NCBI RefSeq assembly: GCF_900119085.1
Contig: NZ_FPIQ01000002.1
Coordinates: forward strand, 121,553-185,552
Reading direction: 5' to 3'
DNA from: Nitrosovibrio sp. Nv17
GTDB lineage: Bacteria; Pseudomonadota; Gammaproteobacteria; Burkholderiales; Nitrosomonadaceae
DNA length: 64,000 nt
Below the pieces are notes generated by a model. It was not told the origin of the DNA and searched no databases. It saw nothing but the letters and a program-made list of their open reading frames with translations. The position numbers and the translations under genes were made by a program. This document shows positions 45,485 to 55,900 of the stretch, piece by piece. The first letter of the stretch is position 1. Each line of letters opens with the position of its first letter.

Positions 45485-45511
45485 TTAACGGCCTTGCCTC
45501 GAAAAGATTTA
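45485..45511 (-). promoter_or_regulatory. Sigma-28 (FliA) promoter of fliC
   Basis: Minus-strand TAAA (45511 to 45508), 15-base spacer, GCCGTTAA (45492 to 45485). The enterobacterial consensus is TAAA-N15-GCCGATAA, so there is one mismatch. The flagellin start is about 108 bases downstream. Confidence 0.88.
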
Positions 45512-45724
45512 ATCATCCTGTCGGATTTCTTGCACACGACGTGCGTCTCCTGCCATGACGCCCGGATTGCCATGATAGGATCTGTGGCGTGCATGCCATG
45601 CGCGGATTAGCGTGTGATCCGTGCCTCATATCCATGCTTGGAACAGGCGCGGGCGGATGCAGGGGGAAGCTGCGGAGCAGGATGGTCCCCGGCCGCGTGC
45701 CGGCAGTCTCGCCGGTCGAAGCGA

Positions 45725-46201
45725 TCAGGAACAGGAGCGGATATTGCAGGCCGGCAGGGCCTTGCGGAAGGGGCTGGCGATATCGTTCGCCTCGGGATGC
45801 CTCGCCATGGCCTCGGCCAGCACCGGCGTCAGGTACCGGCGTCCTTCGCCCACCTGCCGGATGGCTGCCATGAGCTCGGCCGGCACGCTTTGCTTGATCA
45901 GGTAGCCCGCTGCGCCCGCCCTCAGCGCCCGGAGGGCATACAGCGCCTCGTCGTGCATGCTGAGCATGAGCACGGGAATCCGGGGATGCTCCCTGCCGAT
46001 CTGTGCCAGAACCTCGATACCGTTGCGATCGGGCAGGGAAATATCCAGCAGCACCACGTCCCATCCGCCTTCATGCAGCCGCAGCAGCGCGCCGGCCCCG
46101 TTTTCCGCCTCGCCGATGCGCGCGACCCGGCCGCTTTCGGCCAGGATCTGCCTCAGGCCCTGGCGGACACGGGGATGATCGTCGACGATCAGGACGTTCA
46201 T
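45725..46201 (-). CDS. Response-regulator receiver protein without output domain
   Basis: 158 residues. Complete receiver domain: acidic pair D7-D8, phospho-acceptor D53 (VVLLDISLP), S81 (MLSMHD) and K103 (YLIKQS), ending EGRRYLTP, the point where NarL/FixJ-type regulators continue into a LuxR-type helix-turn-helix. Here the sequence runs out after about 30 unrelated residues (EANDIASPFRKALPACN) and no helix-turn-helix is found in the other frames downstream. Either a recent loss of the DNA-binding half, or a stand-alone receiver. It sits between flgL and fliC on the same strand, suggesting a former regulator of late flagellar genes. Confidence 0.85.
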   Translation of the reverse strand: MNVLIVDDHPRVRQGLRQILAESGRVARIGEAENGAGALLRLHEGGWDVVLLDISLPDRNGIEVLAQIGREHPRIPVLMLSMHDEALYALRALRAGAAGYLIKQSVPAELMAAIRQVGEGRRYLTPVLAEAMARHPEANDIASPFRKALPACNIRSCS

Positions 46202-46265
46202 TGCCGCCGCCCCTTGCGTCCGCCGGGATGCGAAAACCGGCCGGGGTCGCCGGGAAGCGCCGCCA

Positions 46266-47201
46266 TCACCTGAGGTAGTCGAACAGGGACAGCCCCTGCA
46301 CCTTCAGGAACGCCTTCTGCGTCGCTTCCAGGTAGGTCTGTTGCTGGGTCAGATCGCTGATGGCCCGGGCATAGTCCACGTCCTGCAGTTCGGAGAGCTG
46401 CCGGGCATAGAGGAGGCGCAGGTCGTCGCCGCTGTCGTCGAGCGTGTCGATCTCCTTCATGCGGGTGCCTACGGCAGTACGCACCCGCAGCACATTGTCC
46501 AGCGCGCTGGAGAGGTTGCCCTGCGCCGCATCCAGGCCGGTTGCCAGGGCGGCCTTGCCGGCGGCGCCCGTCACCGGCGTCTCGAGCAGGGTGATCAGGT
46601 CGGAAAGCGTCCGGAACAGGCTCTGGTATCCGCCACCTGCGGCGGGAATGCGCTCGAACACCTCCCGGCCCGACTCGCTGGTGGCGAGCTGGCGGGAGGG
46701 GCCGGCCTGTATCAGGCGCTGACCCTCGTCGCCGGAATACTGCACGCCGCTGCCGGTGTCGGCGAACGGCCGGGTCGCACCCTGAAAGCCTGAGAAGAGG
46801 TACTGTCCGCTTCCATCGGTACGGTTGGCAAGACCCAGCAGTTCGTCGAAGTTGCCGCGCAGTTCGGTGGCGATGGCCTGCCGCCCGCTGTCCGTGAGGG
46901 TGCCGTTTCCGGCATAGACGGCAAGCTGCTGCAGGTTCTGCACGACGTTGGTCACGTCGCCCAGCGTGGCTTCCAGCATCCCGAGGCTGGCGGCGGCGGC
47001 CTGCCGGTTCAGGGCGTACCGGGCGTTGACCGAGTCGGCCTGGGACACTTCCAGCGCGCGGATGTAGGATGCCGGGTCTTCGGAGGGCGTCAGGATGCGC
47101 CGTCCGCTGCTGATCTGCTCCAGGGTCTTGATCTGGGCGGCCTGCTGCCGATGAAGGGCGGTTATGCCGAGTTCGTAGCTGATGTGGGTGCCGATGCGCA
47201 T
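46266..47201 (-). CDS. flgL: Flagellar hook-filament junction protein FlgL
   Basis: 311 residues. Flagellin-like ends: MRIGTHISYELGITALHRQQAAQIKTLEQISSGRRILTPSEDPASYIRALEVSQADS at the N-terminus and LSELQDVDYARAISDLTQQQTYLEATQKAFLKVQGLSLFDYLR at the C-terminus. Second junction protein after FlgK. Begins 67 bases after flgK and is expected to be read from the flgK promoter. Confidence 0.95.
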   Translation of the reverse strand: MRIGTHISYELGITALHRQQAAQIKTLEQISSGRRILTPSEDPASYIRALEVSQADSVNARYALNRQAAAASLGMLEATLGDVTNVVQNLQQLAVYAGNGTLTDSGRQAIATELRGNFDELLGLANRTDGSGQYLFSGFQGATRPFADTGSGVQYSGDEGQRLIQAGPSRQLATSESGREVFERIPAAGGGYQSLFRTLSDLITLLETPVTGAAGKAALATGLDAAQGNLSSALDNVLRVRTAVGTRMKEIDTLDDSGDDLRLLYARQLSELQDVDYARAISDLTQQQTYLEATQKAFLKVQGLSLFDYLR

Positions 47202-47268
47202 CGCGGTTTCTCTCCGTCGTGTCTGTGCCCGCCCTGCTCCCCGGTCCGGAAGGGCGGGCGGATGAACC

Positions 47269-49170
47269 CTATCGCGTGATATCCAGCAGCGCGTCGAACA
47301 TCTGTCCGGCTGTCTGGATCACCTTGCTTGCCGCCTGGTAGGCCTGCTGGTAGCGCATCAGGTTCGCGGCTTCTTCGTCCAGGTTCACGCCCGAGCCTGA
47401 TTGCTGCAGGGTATATGCCTGGCTCAGCAGCGCCGCCTGGGCGGTACTGGTCACTTCGAGTTCGCGCGTCTTGCTTCCCGCCAGGCTGACGACCTGCCCA
47501 TAGGCCTGCTGGTAGCTGGCCGTGCCGCCGGCCAGGGTATGGCTGCCCTGGAGCGCTCCCAGCAGGAGGGCGTTGCGGTTGTCGGCTGTTCCGCCCGGAT
47601 TGGGGCCGACCGTGAAGGTGTCGCCGGGTGCGGGCGCGCCGCTGATCTGAACGCTCCAGCCGTTGAAGCTGATGGTTCCCCCCGCCGTGAAGACGAGGCC
47701 GGTCGGGTTGCCGGTGCCGGTGCCGCTGACGTCGAAGGTGGTGGCGCTGGTGAAGGTGAGGGTCACCGGCGCGGTCAGGTTCGGATCGGGAGTATCGACG
47801 CTGCCGGCGCTGATGCGGCCCGTGCCCGTGTTGGCGGACGGCGCGTCGGTGCGGATCGGCGCGGCGGCGGCGATGAGGCGGGTATCCTGTATCGCCACCG
47901 TGATCCCGCCGGCGCCGGGCGCCGTGGGCCGGATGAGGAATTCGTCGCCCGCTGCGGCGGCACCCCCGGCCAGATCCAGGCGCACGCCGTCCACGACCTG
48001 GGGGAAGGCGGCGAAGGTCTGCGTCGTCCCGTTGTCGAGCCGCGTGAGCGTGTAGGCGCTGCCATCGTAGCGCAGGCGGTAGTCGCTGGTGGTCAGGTCG
48101 CCATGCGCGGCGATTCCCGCGGCGATCACGGCATTGCCGGTATTCCGGGAGGAAGCGGCCACCGACGGGCCGGAGACGTTGAAGAAATCGGCGCCGGCGT
48201 TGCCCTGCAGATCCTGCCCCAGCCGGTGCTGGGCATTGAAGGATTCGGCCAGGCCGATCGCCACGCGCCCCAGCCCGTTGCGCACGGCGTCGAGTTCTCC
48301 GCTGCGGAACCGCAGCAGTCCGCCGAGCGTGCCGCCGTCCAGGCCGGACTCCTTGAGCGGCATGTCGCTACCGCCGGTGACGTATGCGATCTCGATACGG
48401 CGCGGATCGTACGCGGACGCCACGGCAGCGAGCCGGAACGCATTCGCGCCCGCCACCAGCGCCTGGCCGGTGCCGATGAACACGCTGTAGCTGCCGTCGT
48501 CCTGTTCCACGACCTGGGCGCGAATCTCCTGATTGAGCTGCATCAGCAGTTCGTCGCGCTGGTCCCGCAGATCGTTCGCCGGCTGGCCGCCCAGGGCGCC
48601 CTCGGCCTGGCTGATGCTTGCATTCAATTCTCCGATCCTCGAGGCCAGGGTATTGATCAGCGCCACGCTGTTCCCGATCTGGGCGTCCACCCCAGCCTGA
48701 ATCTCGTCCAGGCGGGTGTTCAGGGACTGGAAGCGCTGCGCCAGCACCTCGGCGCTGGACAGCACGGATTGCCGCGATGCCACGTCGGCGGGGTGGGTGG
48801 CGACATCCTGCAGGCTTCCGAAGAAATCCTGCAATGCCGGCGCCAGGCCCAGGCGCCCGCCCGGATCTGCTAGCAGATTGTCGATCTGCTGCATCTGCGC
48901 GAAATAGGCATCGAGCTGGGCGGATTCGGTGCGTGCCTGCATGACCTGGCCGGTCAGCAGGCGGTCGTACAGACGCCTCACCGTGTCGACCTGCACCCCC
49001 TGCCCGATGAAGCCGCTGCCGCTGCCCTGCGCTCCGCGGCTCGACTGGACGATCTGCTGCCGCGTATAGCCCGGCGTGGCCGCGTTGGCGACGTTGTGCC
49101 CCGAAACTAGCAGTCCTTGCTGGGCGGCATTGAGCGCGCTGAGGCCGATGCCGAAAATTCCGTTGCCCAT
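47269..49170 (-). CDS. flgK: Flagellar hook-associated protein FlgK
   Basis: 633 residues. Starts MGNGIFGIGLSALNAAQQGLLVSGHNVANAATPGYTRQQIV, with GSGFIGQGVQVDTVRRLYDRLL, and ends GVNLDEEAANLMRYQQAYQAASKVIQTAGQMFDALL, both canonical. The central region has inserted Ala/Gly/Thr-rich beta domains. First junction protein between hook and filament. A sigma-28 promoter lies in the 197-base gap after flgJ. Confidence 0.96.
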   Translation of the reverse strand: MGNGIFGIGLSALNAAQQGLLVSGHNVANAATPGYTRQQIVQSSRGAQGSGSGFIGQGVQVDTVRRLYDRLLTGQVMQARTESAQLDAYFAQMQQIDNLLADPGGRLGLAPALQDFFGSLQDVATHPADVASRQSVLSSAEVLAQRFQSLNTRLDEIQAGVDAQIGNSVALINTLASRIGELNASISQAEGALGGQPANDLRDQRDELLMQLNQEIRAQVVEQDDGSYSVFIGTGQALVAGANAFRLAAVASAYDPRRIEIAYVTGGSDMPLKESGLDGGTLGGLLRFRSGELDAVRNGLGRVAIGLAESFNAQHRLGQDLQGNAGADFFNVSGPSVAASSRNTGNAVIAAGIAAHGDLTTSDYRLRYDGSAYTLTRLDNGTTQTFAAFPQVVDGVRLDLAGGAAAAGDEFLIRPTAPGAGGITVAIQDTRLIAAAAPIRTDAPSANTGTGRISAGSVDTPDPNLTAPVTLTFTSATTFDVSGTGTGNPTGLVFTAGGTISFNGWSVQISGAPAPGDTFTVGPNPGGTADNRNALLLGALQGSHTLAGGTASYQQAYGQVVSLAGSKTRELEVTSTAQAALLSQAYTLQQSGSGVNLDEEAANLMRYQQAYQAASKVIQTAGQMFDALLDITR

Positions 49171-49249
49171 GTCGTCTCCCGATTCCGCGCTTGCGGCCCT
49201 TACGGCCCCTTACGGCTCGTATCTGTTCGTTTTCGATATGCTTCCAGGG

Positions 49250-49276
49250 GTAACGGCCGCCGGACGCGGACCTTTA
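49250..49276 (-). promoter_or_regulatory. Sigma-28 (FliA) promoter of flgK-flgL
   Basis: Minus-strand TAAA (49276 to 49273), 15-base spacer, GCCGTTAC (49257 to 49250). It carries the same TTA variant of the -10 box as the fliC and flgM promoters. The flgK start is 80 bases downstream. Confidence 0.85.
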
Positions 49277-49367
49277 GGCATCTCGCGGGTTTCCCGGCAT
49301 CCCCGGGCACCTTCGTTCTCCCTCTTGCGCGCCGGTGCGCGCCGGCTGCGGCCATTGCGGAGCGCCG

Positions 49368-50381
49368 TCACGACCATGGCGTGGTACGGATGATCCGTCC
49401 CAGCTTGCCGGCGTAGTCCGGATCGGTTGCGTAGCCCGCCCGCTGCAGCCCCTGGGCGAAGCCCTCGGCGTCGAGCCCCCGGGCAGCCTGCGACAGCAAT
49501 TCCGCGTAGCGGGGGTTGCTGCTCAGCAGCTGGACATAGTCCTTGAAGGCTTCCGCATAGGAGGCGTAGGCGCGGAATTTCTCGACGCTCTTCCGCGGCA
49601 CGCCGTCGACGTACTCCGTCGTCATCGTCTCGACCACCGGCCCCTTCCAGCTGCTGCCGGCCTTCACCCCGAAAAGATTGTGGCTGGGCGCGCCATCCGC
49701 GCCGCGGATCTCCCGCCTGCCCCACCCGCTTTCAAGGGCCGCCTGGCCCAGCATGAAGCGCGCGGGGATGCCGGTCGCCGCGCTTGCCTGGCGCGCGTAC
49801 GGCATCAGCCGGGCCTGGAATTCCATCGCCTGCGGCGGCAGCCACGAGGACGAGGCAGCCGTCTCCTGCGTGCGCCGAGGTTCGGCGGATGGCGCGCCGA
49901 TCGGCGGCGATCCCGGATCGGCCGGCGGCTCCCGGCGCGCGACCCGGATCGATTGCGGCGCAACCGGGAGGGAAGCCGGCAGGCTCCCCGTGCCGCGTGC
50001 GCCGTGAGGTGGAACGGGGATGGAATCCATTTCGCCCGCCCCCTGCATATCCCCTTCCCCGCCGGACGGATCGGGCGGCAGCGCATGGCGCAATTGCCGC
50101 ACCATGACCTCGGCCAGGCCGACTCCGCGGGAGGCCATGCCCTGGGACAGCTGCTGGTCGAGCATGGCCGTGAACATGCGGCTCTGCTCGTTGTCCATGG
50201 GGCCGTCCTGCGGCGTGGCCTCGCGCATGCTCTTTAGCATCATGTTCAGGAACAGCGCCTCGAACTGCCGGGCGACGGCCTCGAGCCCGGCGCGCCCGTT
50301 TCCCTTCGCCGTGGCCCGCAGGCCATCGACGGCCTGCACGTCCAGGGCGAACCGGGTCGACAGGTCGGTCGCGACCGCCAT
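49368..50381 (-). CDS. flgJ: Flagellar rod-assembly/muramidase protein FlgJ
   Basis: 337 residues from ATG 50381, sharing one base with the flgI stop. N-terminal rod-capping part (RQFEALFLNMMLKSMREATPQDGPMDNEQSRMFTAMLDQQLSQGMAS) and C-terminal glucosaminidase domain (about residues 180-335) with LGQAALESGWGRREIRGADGAPSHNLFGVKAGSSWKG and a TTEYVDGV catalytic-cleft segment. Opens peptidoglycan for the rod. A Pro/Arg-rich linker joins the two halves. Confidence 0.95.
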   Translation of the reverse strand: MAVATDLSTRFALDVQAVDGLRATAKGNGRAGLEAVARQFEALFLNMMLKSMREATPQDGPMDNEQSRMFTAMLDQQLSQGMASRGVGLAEVMVRQLRHALPPDPSGGEGDMQGAGEMDSIPVPPHGARGTGSLPASLPVAPQSIRVARREPPADPGSPPIGAPSAEPRRTQETAASSSWLPPQAMEFQARLMPYARQASAATGIPARFMLGQAALESGWGRREIRGADGAPSHNLFGVKAGSSWKGPVVETMTTEYVDGVPRKSVEKFRAYASYAEAFKDYVQLLSSNPRYAELLSQAARGLDAEGFAQGLQRAGYATDPDYAGKLGRIIRTTPWS

Positions 50382-51499
50382 CAGATGATCTCCAGTTCCG
50401 CCCGCAGCGCCCCGGCCGACTTCATCGCCTGCAGGATCGCGAGCAGATCCTGCGGCGTTGCGCCCACCGCGTTGAGCGCCTGCACCACCTCGGCCAGGGA
50501 CGCGCCTTCCACCATGGTCAGCATGCCCGATTCCTGCTGGATCTCGACGGTCGAGCGTTGCGCCTGCACGGTCCTCCCGCTGGAGAAGGGTCCGGGCTGG
50601 CTGATGACCGGCTCGGTGCTGATGACCACCGACAGGTTGCCGTGCGCAACGGCGCAGGCGTCGACCGTGACCGCCCGGTTCATGACCACCGAGCCGGTGC
50701 GGCTGTTGACGATCACCTTGGCCGGGGTCTCGGCGCGGCTGACATTCATGCTCTCGACCTCCGCGATGAAGGCCACGCGCGCGTCGCTTCCCGGCGGCGT
50801 GCGCAGCTGGATGGTCCGGCCATCCACCGCGGCCGCGGTACCCGTGCCGAAGCGTTCGTTGATGGCATCCACCACTCGGCGGGCGGTGGAAAAATCGGCG
50901 TTGTGGAGGCCGAGGCGGATGCTGTCGTCCTGGCCCAGCGTCACCGGCACGGCGCGTTCGACCGTGGCGCCGCCGCTGATGCGGCCCACACCCAGGTGAT
51001 TGACCTGCACCTGGCTGCCGCTGGCCGAGGCCCCGAAGCCTCCCACCAGCAGGTTGCCCTGGGCCATGCCGTAGACCTGTCCGTCCGCCCCCTTGAGGGG
51101 CGTCATCAGCAGGGTGCCGCCCCGCAGGCTCCTGGCGTTGCCCATGCTGGACACGGTGACGTCCATGAGCTGCCCGGGCTGGGCGAACGGCGGAAGCGTG
51201 GCCGTCACCATGACCGCGGCCACGTTGCGCAGGCGCAGATTGGTGCCCGGCGGCACGTTGATGCCCATCTGCATCAGCATGCTGGTGAGGCTCTGGATGG
51301 TGAACGGCGTCTGTATGGTTTGGTCGCCGGTGCCGTCCAGTCCCACCACCAGGCCGTAGCCCACCAGCTGGTTGAGCCGCACGCCCTGGATGGAGGCCAT
51401 GTCCTTGATGCGCTCGGCTTGCGCCGATGCGGCGCACGCCGCCAGCCCCAGCACGAGCGTGAGCCGCAGCAGGCGTCCGCATGTAAGGAAGGCGTTCAT
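50381..51499 (-). CDS. flgI: Flagellar P-ring protein FlgI
   Basis: 372 residues with a signal peptide (residues 1-28, [13 protein letters not shown]). Family body: [103 protein letters not shown]. Forms the periplasmic bushing around the rod. Separated from flgH by four bases. Confidence 0.97.
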   Translation of the reverse strand: MNAFLTCGRLLRLTLVLGLAACAASAQAERIKDMASIQGVRLNQLVGYGLVVGLDGTGDQTIQTPFTIQSLTSMLMQMGINVPPGTNLRLRNVAAVMVTATLPPFAQPGQLMDVTVSSMGNARSLRGGTLLMTPLKGADGQVYGMAQGNLLVGGFGASASGSQVQVNHLGVGRISGGATVERAVPVTLGQDDSIRLGLHNADFSTARRVVDAINERFGTGTAAAVDGRTIQLRTPPGSDARVAFIAEVESMNVSRAETPAKVIVNSRTGSVVMNRAVTVDACAVAHGNLSVVISTEPVISQPGPFSSGRTVQAQRSTVEIQQESGMLTMVEGASLAEVVQALNAVGATPQDLLAILQAMKSAGALRAELEII

Positions 51500-51503
51500 G
51501 CGC

Positions 51504-52169
51504 TCAGAAGGGCGAGACGCTCATGAAGAAGCGCGAGAGCCAGCCCATCGTCTGCGCCTCGTCGATGTAGCCGTTCGCCTTGTACTCGATCTTCGCATCC
51601 GCGACCTGGATGGACGAGACCATGTTGTTGACGATGGTCTCGGGGCGCACCACGCCCGAAAGGCGGATGTATTCGCTGCCCTGGGTCATGGCGAGCTGCT
51701 TCTCGCCGCTCACCACCAGGTTGTCGTTGGGCAGCACCTCGATCACGGTGACCGTGATCGTGCCGGTGAAATTGTTGGCGGAGGCCGCCTCGCCCTTGCC
51801 CGCGAACGTGTTGCCGCTGGATGCGCCCATCTCCACTTCCTTGGTGATGGGCACGCCGAACACGATGGGGGGAATGCCGACGTTCACGCTGCCGTTCCTG
51901 TTGGCGCTGCTGTTGGAGCGCTTGCTGGCATTGGTGCGCTCGTTGAGGACGACCACCAGGATGTCGCCCACCTGGCGCGCGCGGCGATCCTCGAACAGCG
52001 GCCGGTAGCGCGACGCCGCCTGGTAGATGGCGCCGCTTTCGGCAGGCGCTCCCGCCTGCGGGGCGCGCGTGGACATGGGCTGGTGCACGATGGGCGCGGG
52101 ATCCGGCAGCGTGACGCATCCCGCCAGGACGGACAGCAGCACGGCCATGGACGCGGCGGGTGTTCTCAT
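51504..52169 (-). CDS. flgH: Flagellar L-ring lipoprotein FlgH
   Basis: 221 residues from ATG 52169, overlapping the flgG stop as ATGA. Lipobox LAGC at residues 15-18. Body: [31 protein letters not shown] segment, [26 protein letters not shown] and [29 protein letters not shown]. Outer-membrane ring. Length is usual. Confidence 0.96.
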   Translation of the reverse strand: MRTPAASMAVLLSVLAGCVTLPDPAPIVHQPMSTRAPQAGAPAESGAIYQAASRYRPLFEDRRARQVGDILVVVLNERTNASKRSNSSANRNGSVNVGIPPIVFGVPITKEVEMGASSGNTFAGKGEAASANNFTGTITVTVIEVLPNDNLVVSGEKQLAMTQGSEYIRLSGVVRPETIVNNMVSSIQVADAKIEYKANGYIDEAQTMGWLSRFFMSVSPF

Positions 52170-52948
52170 AGCTGCGCCAGCCGCTGCAGCATCTGGTCCG
52201 AGGTCTGCACCGCCTTGCTGTTGATCTCGTAGGCACGCTGGGTCTGGATCATGTTGACCAGTTCCTCCACCACGTTGACGTTGGAGGTTTCCACGTAGCC
52301 CTGGCTGAGCAGGCCCGTGCCGTCGGTCCCGGGCGTGTTGATGTTCGGGGTGCCGCTGGCGCCGGTTTCCACGTAGAGGTTCTCGCCCACGCTCTGCAGG
52401 CCCGCCGGGTTGATGAAGGTGGCGAGCTGCAGCGTGCCCACCTGGGTCGGCTGGGGAGAATCCGCCTGGGTCACGGTCACGACGCCGTCGCGCCCGATGG
52501 TGACGCTCAGGGCGTTGGCGGGAATCGTGATCGCGGGTTGGAGAGAGTATCCGCTGGCCGTGACCAGTTGCCCTTCCATGTCGGTCTGGAAGGCGCCGTC
52601 GCGCGTGTAGGCGGTCGAGCCGTCGGGCCGCAGCACCTGGAAGAACCCCTGGCCCTGGATCGCCACGTCCTTCCAGTTTCCGGTCTGCTGCAGGTTGCCC
52701 TGGGTGAACACGCGTTCGGTCGCCACCGGCCTGACGCCGGTGCCGATCTGCAGGCCCGACGGCAGCTGCGTCTGCTGCGACGACTGGCCTCCCGGCTGGC
52801 GCAGGGTCTGGTAGATCAGGTCCTCGAACACCGCGCGGGAACGCTTGAAGCCGTTGGTGCTGACGTTCGCCAGGTTGTTGGCGATGACGTCCATCTGGGT
52901 CTGCTGCGCGTCGAGACCGGTCTTCGAAATCCAAAGCGAGCGAATCAA
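52166..52948 (-). CDS. flgG: Flagellar distal rod protein FlgG
   Basis: 260 residues. [53 protein letters not shown] and the C-terminal [38 protein letters not shown] are the FlgG hallmarks, including the LRQPG insertion that distinguishes it from FlgF. Starts after a 187-base gap downstream of flgF. Confidence 0.97.
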   Translation of the reverse strand: MIRSLWISKTGLDAQQTQMDVIANNLANVSTNGFKRSRAVFEDLIYQTLRQPGGQSSQQTQLPSGLQIGTGVRPVATERVFTQGNLQQTGNWKDVAIQGQGFFQVLRPDGSTAYTRDGAFQTDMEGQLVTASGYSLQPAITIPANALSVTIGRDGVVTVTQADSPQPTQVGTLQLATFINPAGLQSVGENLYVETGASGTPNINTPGTDGTGLLSQGYVETSNVNVVEELVNMIQTQRAYEINSKAVQTSDQMLQRLAQL

Positions 52949-53135
52949 GTGAACCTCCTCAATGTGGGGCCGGGGATCGCCGGCGGCCGGCGATCCCCCC
53001 CGGTGGCAGTGTCCGCGACATCGTAGCGCGGAATGAAGGGAAGCAGACCCGCGAACAGAGGGGCGATTGCGCCCCTGCTTCGAGCTTGCCCGCGAGGCGG
53101 CCCGGCGCCGGTGCCCGTCTTGCGTGCGCCGGGCG

Positions 53136-53888
53136 TCATGCGTTCAGGGACAGCAGCTGGCTGGCCCGCTGGGCGTTGCCCTCGGCATTCTGCAGCAGCT
53201 TCATGTGGGCCTCGAACTGGCGGGAGAGCGCGATCATGTCGACCAGCGCCTCGACCACGTTGACGTTGCTGCCCTCGAGCATGCCGCTGCCCAGCCTGAC
53301 CTCGGCGTCGGCCTCGGCCTCGCCTCCGCCGGCCAGCCGGAACAGACCGTCCGGGCCGCGCACCAGCTGCGCCTCGGGGGGGTTGACCAGCTTGATGCGT
53401 CCCAGGGTCGCCGAGATGTTCGGCTCGCTCGTTCCCGCGCCGGCGGGAACCGTGGAAAGGGTGCCGTCCGCGGCGACGGTGACGAGGGTATTGGGCGGGA
53501 TGGAGAGGGTGCCGAGGTCGCCGCGCACGTTCAGGCCGCTGCGCGTCTGCAGCAGGCCGTTGGGATTGACGTGCAGGCTGCCGTCGCGGGTATAGGCCTC
53601 GCTCCCGTCCTCGAGCTGCACCGCGATCCATCCGGGCCCCTGCACCGCCACGTCCAGCTCGCGCCCGGTCTGCTGCATCGCGCCGGGGCGCAGGTCCGCC
53701 CCCGCGCTGGAATCCACCACGAAGGCGCGGGTGGCGAGCGTGTCGCTGAACACCGGTACCGCCCGCAGGACGCTGTGTCCGGCGCGATAGCCGACGGTGC
53801 CGGCATTCGCCAGATTGTGCGACAGGGCGGCCTGCTGTCCCAGCGTGTGCTTGGCGCCGGTCATGGCGACGTAGATCATGCGGTCCAT
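53136..53888 (-). CDS. flgF: Flagellar proximal rod protein FlgF
   Basis: 250 residues from ATG 53888 with GGGAG upstream; the frame continues 10 codons further but without support. Start [34 protein letters not shown] and end [44 protein letters not shown] are typical of the rod family. Lies between flgE and flgG in the canonical order. Confidence 0.95.
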   Translation of the reverse strand: MDRMIYVAMTGAKHTLGQQAALSHNLANAGTVGYRAGHSVLRAVPVFSDTLATRAFVVDSSAGADLRPGAMQQTGRELDVAVQGPGWIAVQLEDGSEAYTRDGSLHVNPNGLLQTRSGLNVRGDLGTLSIPPNTLVTVAADGTLSTVPAGAGTSEPNISATLGRIKLVNPPEAQLVRGPDGLFRLAGGGEAEADAEVRLGSGMLEGSNVNVVEALVDMIALSRQFEAHMKLLQNAEGNAQRASQLLSLNA

Positions 53889-53958
53889 ATCTGCTCCCGT
53901 GGAAAATGCGCCGCCCATCCCGGCCGGCGCGCCGGACGGTGCGTGTGTACGCCTTCGG

Positions 53959-55176
53959 TCATCTCAGGTTCACGATGGTCTGGAGCAGCTGGTCCTGGGT
54001 CTTGATGGTCTGGGCATTGGCCTGGTAGACGCGCTGGGCCGTGATCATGTTGACCAGTTCGGACGTGAGCTCCACATTGGAATCCTCGACCGCGCCCGCC
54101 TGCAGCGCACCCAGCCCGCCGCTGCCGGGCGCGCCCACCAGCGGGACGCCGGAGGCGAAGCTTTCCGTCCAGGTATTGTTGCCGCCCGGCTCCAGGCCCT
54201 GCGGATTGGCGAAACTCGCCAGCGCGACCTGCCCCAGGGTCAGGAACTCGCCGTTGGAATAGCTGCCGCGGATCACGCCATTCTCGCCCACGGCGAAGCC
54301 GGTCAGCTGGCCCGAGGTGTAGCCGTCCTGGGACAGCGCGTTGATGCCGAAAGCGGAACCGAACTGGGTCGTGCCCGCGAAATCCAGGTCGAAGGCCAGA
54401 GGGCTGGCGCCGGTCGTAACCGCGGCCGTCACGCCGAACGTGCTGGGCGTCAACGGATCCAGCAGCCCGTTGGAAAGGAAATTGAGGGAGCCGACCGGCG
54501 TTCCGCCATTGAGCAGCGCGCCGTCCCGGGCGGCGAATACGTCCCAGCTGTTGGCGGCGGTCTTCAGGAAGTAGGTCGACAGCGTGCTGGGGTTGCCCAG
54601 GCTGTCGTAGACCGGCACCGACGTGGTGCTGCTGTAGGTGTCGGGATCGGCCAGGCTGAAGGCGGCAGGGTTGAGCACCGCCGCGCGCGAATCCAGGTTC
54701 ACCTCGCCGCCGACCCGGGTCGTCGCCGAAGGCGGCAGGTCGGCGGTCGAAAGCCGCAGGTCGACGGGAACGGAAGTATTCAGCATGCCGGCCGCGTTCG
54801 CCGCGTATCCGGTGAGCCGCAGGCCGTTGCCGTTCACGACGTAGCCGTCCTTGTCGGCGTGGAACTGGCCGTTGCGCGAATAGCTGATGGCGCCGTCGCC
54901 GCTCAGCCGATAGAAGCCGCCGCCGTTGATGGCGATGTCGAGCGGATTGCTGGACTGGGTGATGCTGCCTTGATTGAATTGCTGCGCAACGCCCGCAACC
55001 TTGACCCCGATCCCGGCCTGGGCGCCGCCGCCGGTGAGGGAATTGGCGAACACGTCCGCAAACTGGATCTGCGACTGCTTGAAACCCACCGTGCCGGCAT
55101 TGGCCACGTTGTTGCCAATCACGTCCAGGTTCCTGGAGGCTGCGTTCAAACCGCTCAACCCTTGCTGAAAGCTCAT
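53959..55176 (-). CDS. flgE: Flagellar hook protein FlgE
   Basis: 405 residues. MSFQQGLSGLNAASRNLDVIGNNVANAGTVGFKQSQIQFADVFANSL at the N-terminus; ITQSSNPLDIAINGGGFYRL; and C-terminal VELTSELVNMITAQRVYQANAQTIKTQDQLLQTIVNLR. Between them are Ala/Gly/Ser-rich variable domains. Builds the hook under control of FliK and FlgD. Confidence 0.97.
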   Translation of the reverse strand: MSFQQGLSGLNAASRNLDVIGNNVANAGTVGFKQSQIQFADVFANSLTGGGAQAGIGVKVAGVAQQFNQGSITQSSNPLDIAINGGGFYRLSGDGAISYSRNGQFHADKDGYVVNGNGLRLTGYAANAAGMLNTSVPVDLRLSTADLPPSATTRVGGEVNLDSRAAVLNPAAFSLADPDTYSSTTSVPVYDSLGNPSTLSTYFLKTAANSWDVFAARDGALLNGGTPVGSLNFLSNGLLDPLTPSTFGVTAAVTTGASPLAFDLDFAGTTQFGSAFGINALSQDGYTSGQLTGFAVGENGVIRGSYSNGEFLTLGQVALASFANPQGLEPGGNNTWTESFASGVPLVGAPGSGGLGALQAGAVEDSNVELTSELVNMITAQRVYQANAQTIKTQDQLLQTIVNLR

Positions 55177-55221
55177 GATGACTCCTTGAATGCGCCCGAT
55201 CGGACGACCGGTGCGCGAGGT

Positions 55222-55890
55222 TTAAAGAATTTGCCGGACGTCCGCCAGACCGGCCGTGCCCAGGGCCCCGAGATTCAGCACGACCCCCGGGCCGTTTTGC
55301 GAGACGGCCTGCACGGAACCGATGGCCAGGGTTTGCGCGCTCACCTGCTGCCCGTTGCGCGACGCGCTGACGGCGAGGCGGTAGGTGCCATCCGTGGCCC
55401 TTCCTCCGTCCGCGGTGGCGCCATCCCACTCCAGCGCCAGGGCGCCGGGCGGTAGCGCCCCCAGGTTCACGACCTGCACCTCACGCCCCGCCGCATCGTA
55501 TACCGCGACCTTCACCTGGTCGGCAGCCTCCGCCAGCTCGACGCCGAAAGCTCCCCTGCCTCCCGCCAGCTGCAAAGTGGATCCGGGCACGAGCACGTTC
55601 CTGCCGATCATGCCGGCGGCCTGCAGGGATTGCCCCGCGCCCACGCTGCCCGTCAGGGCTTCCATCGTCGCGTTCAGCTTCTCGATCCCGTTCACGGTGC
55701 TGATCTGCGCCAGTTGCGTCGTCACCTGGGCATTGTCGAGCGGGTTGAGGGGATCCTGGTTCTTCATCTGCGTGACCAGCAGCCTGAGGAACCGGTCCTG
55801 TATCTCGTCCGTTCCGGTCCGCGCGGTACCCCGGGTTCCCGTTACGTCCGCGACCGTCCGGGTCGATGGTGCGTCCTGAATCGTGCTCAT
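55222..55890 (-). CDS. flgD: Flagellar hook-capping protein FlgD
   Basis: 222 residues. Conserved core DRFLRLLVTQMKNQDPLNPLDNAQVTTQLAQISTVNGIEKLN (about residues 30-70) followed by a beta-rich Tudor-like/FNIII-like domain (VPGSTLQLAGGRGAFGVELAEAADQVKVAVYD). Scaffold cap for hook polymerisation; not in the finished flagellum. Confidence 0.95.
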   Translation of the reverse strand: MSTIQDAPSTRTVADVTGTRGTARTGTDEIQDRFLRLLVTQMKNQDPLNPLDNAQVTTQLAQISTVNGIEKLNATMEALTGSVGAGQSLQAAGMIGRNVLVPGSTLQLAGGRGAFGVELAEAADQVKVAVYDAAGREVQVVNLGALPPGALALEWDGATADGGRATDGTYRLAVSASRNGQQVSAQTLAIGSVQAVSQNGPGVVLNLGALGTAGLADVRQIL

Positions 55891-55900
55891 GCGCGTCTCC

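Noticed and set aside
53878..55455. Plus-strand frame of 525 residues across flgE
   Set aside because: Antisense of flgE and flgD; residue pattern is not that of a folded protein.
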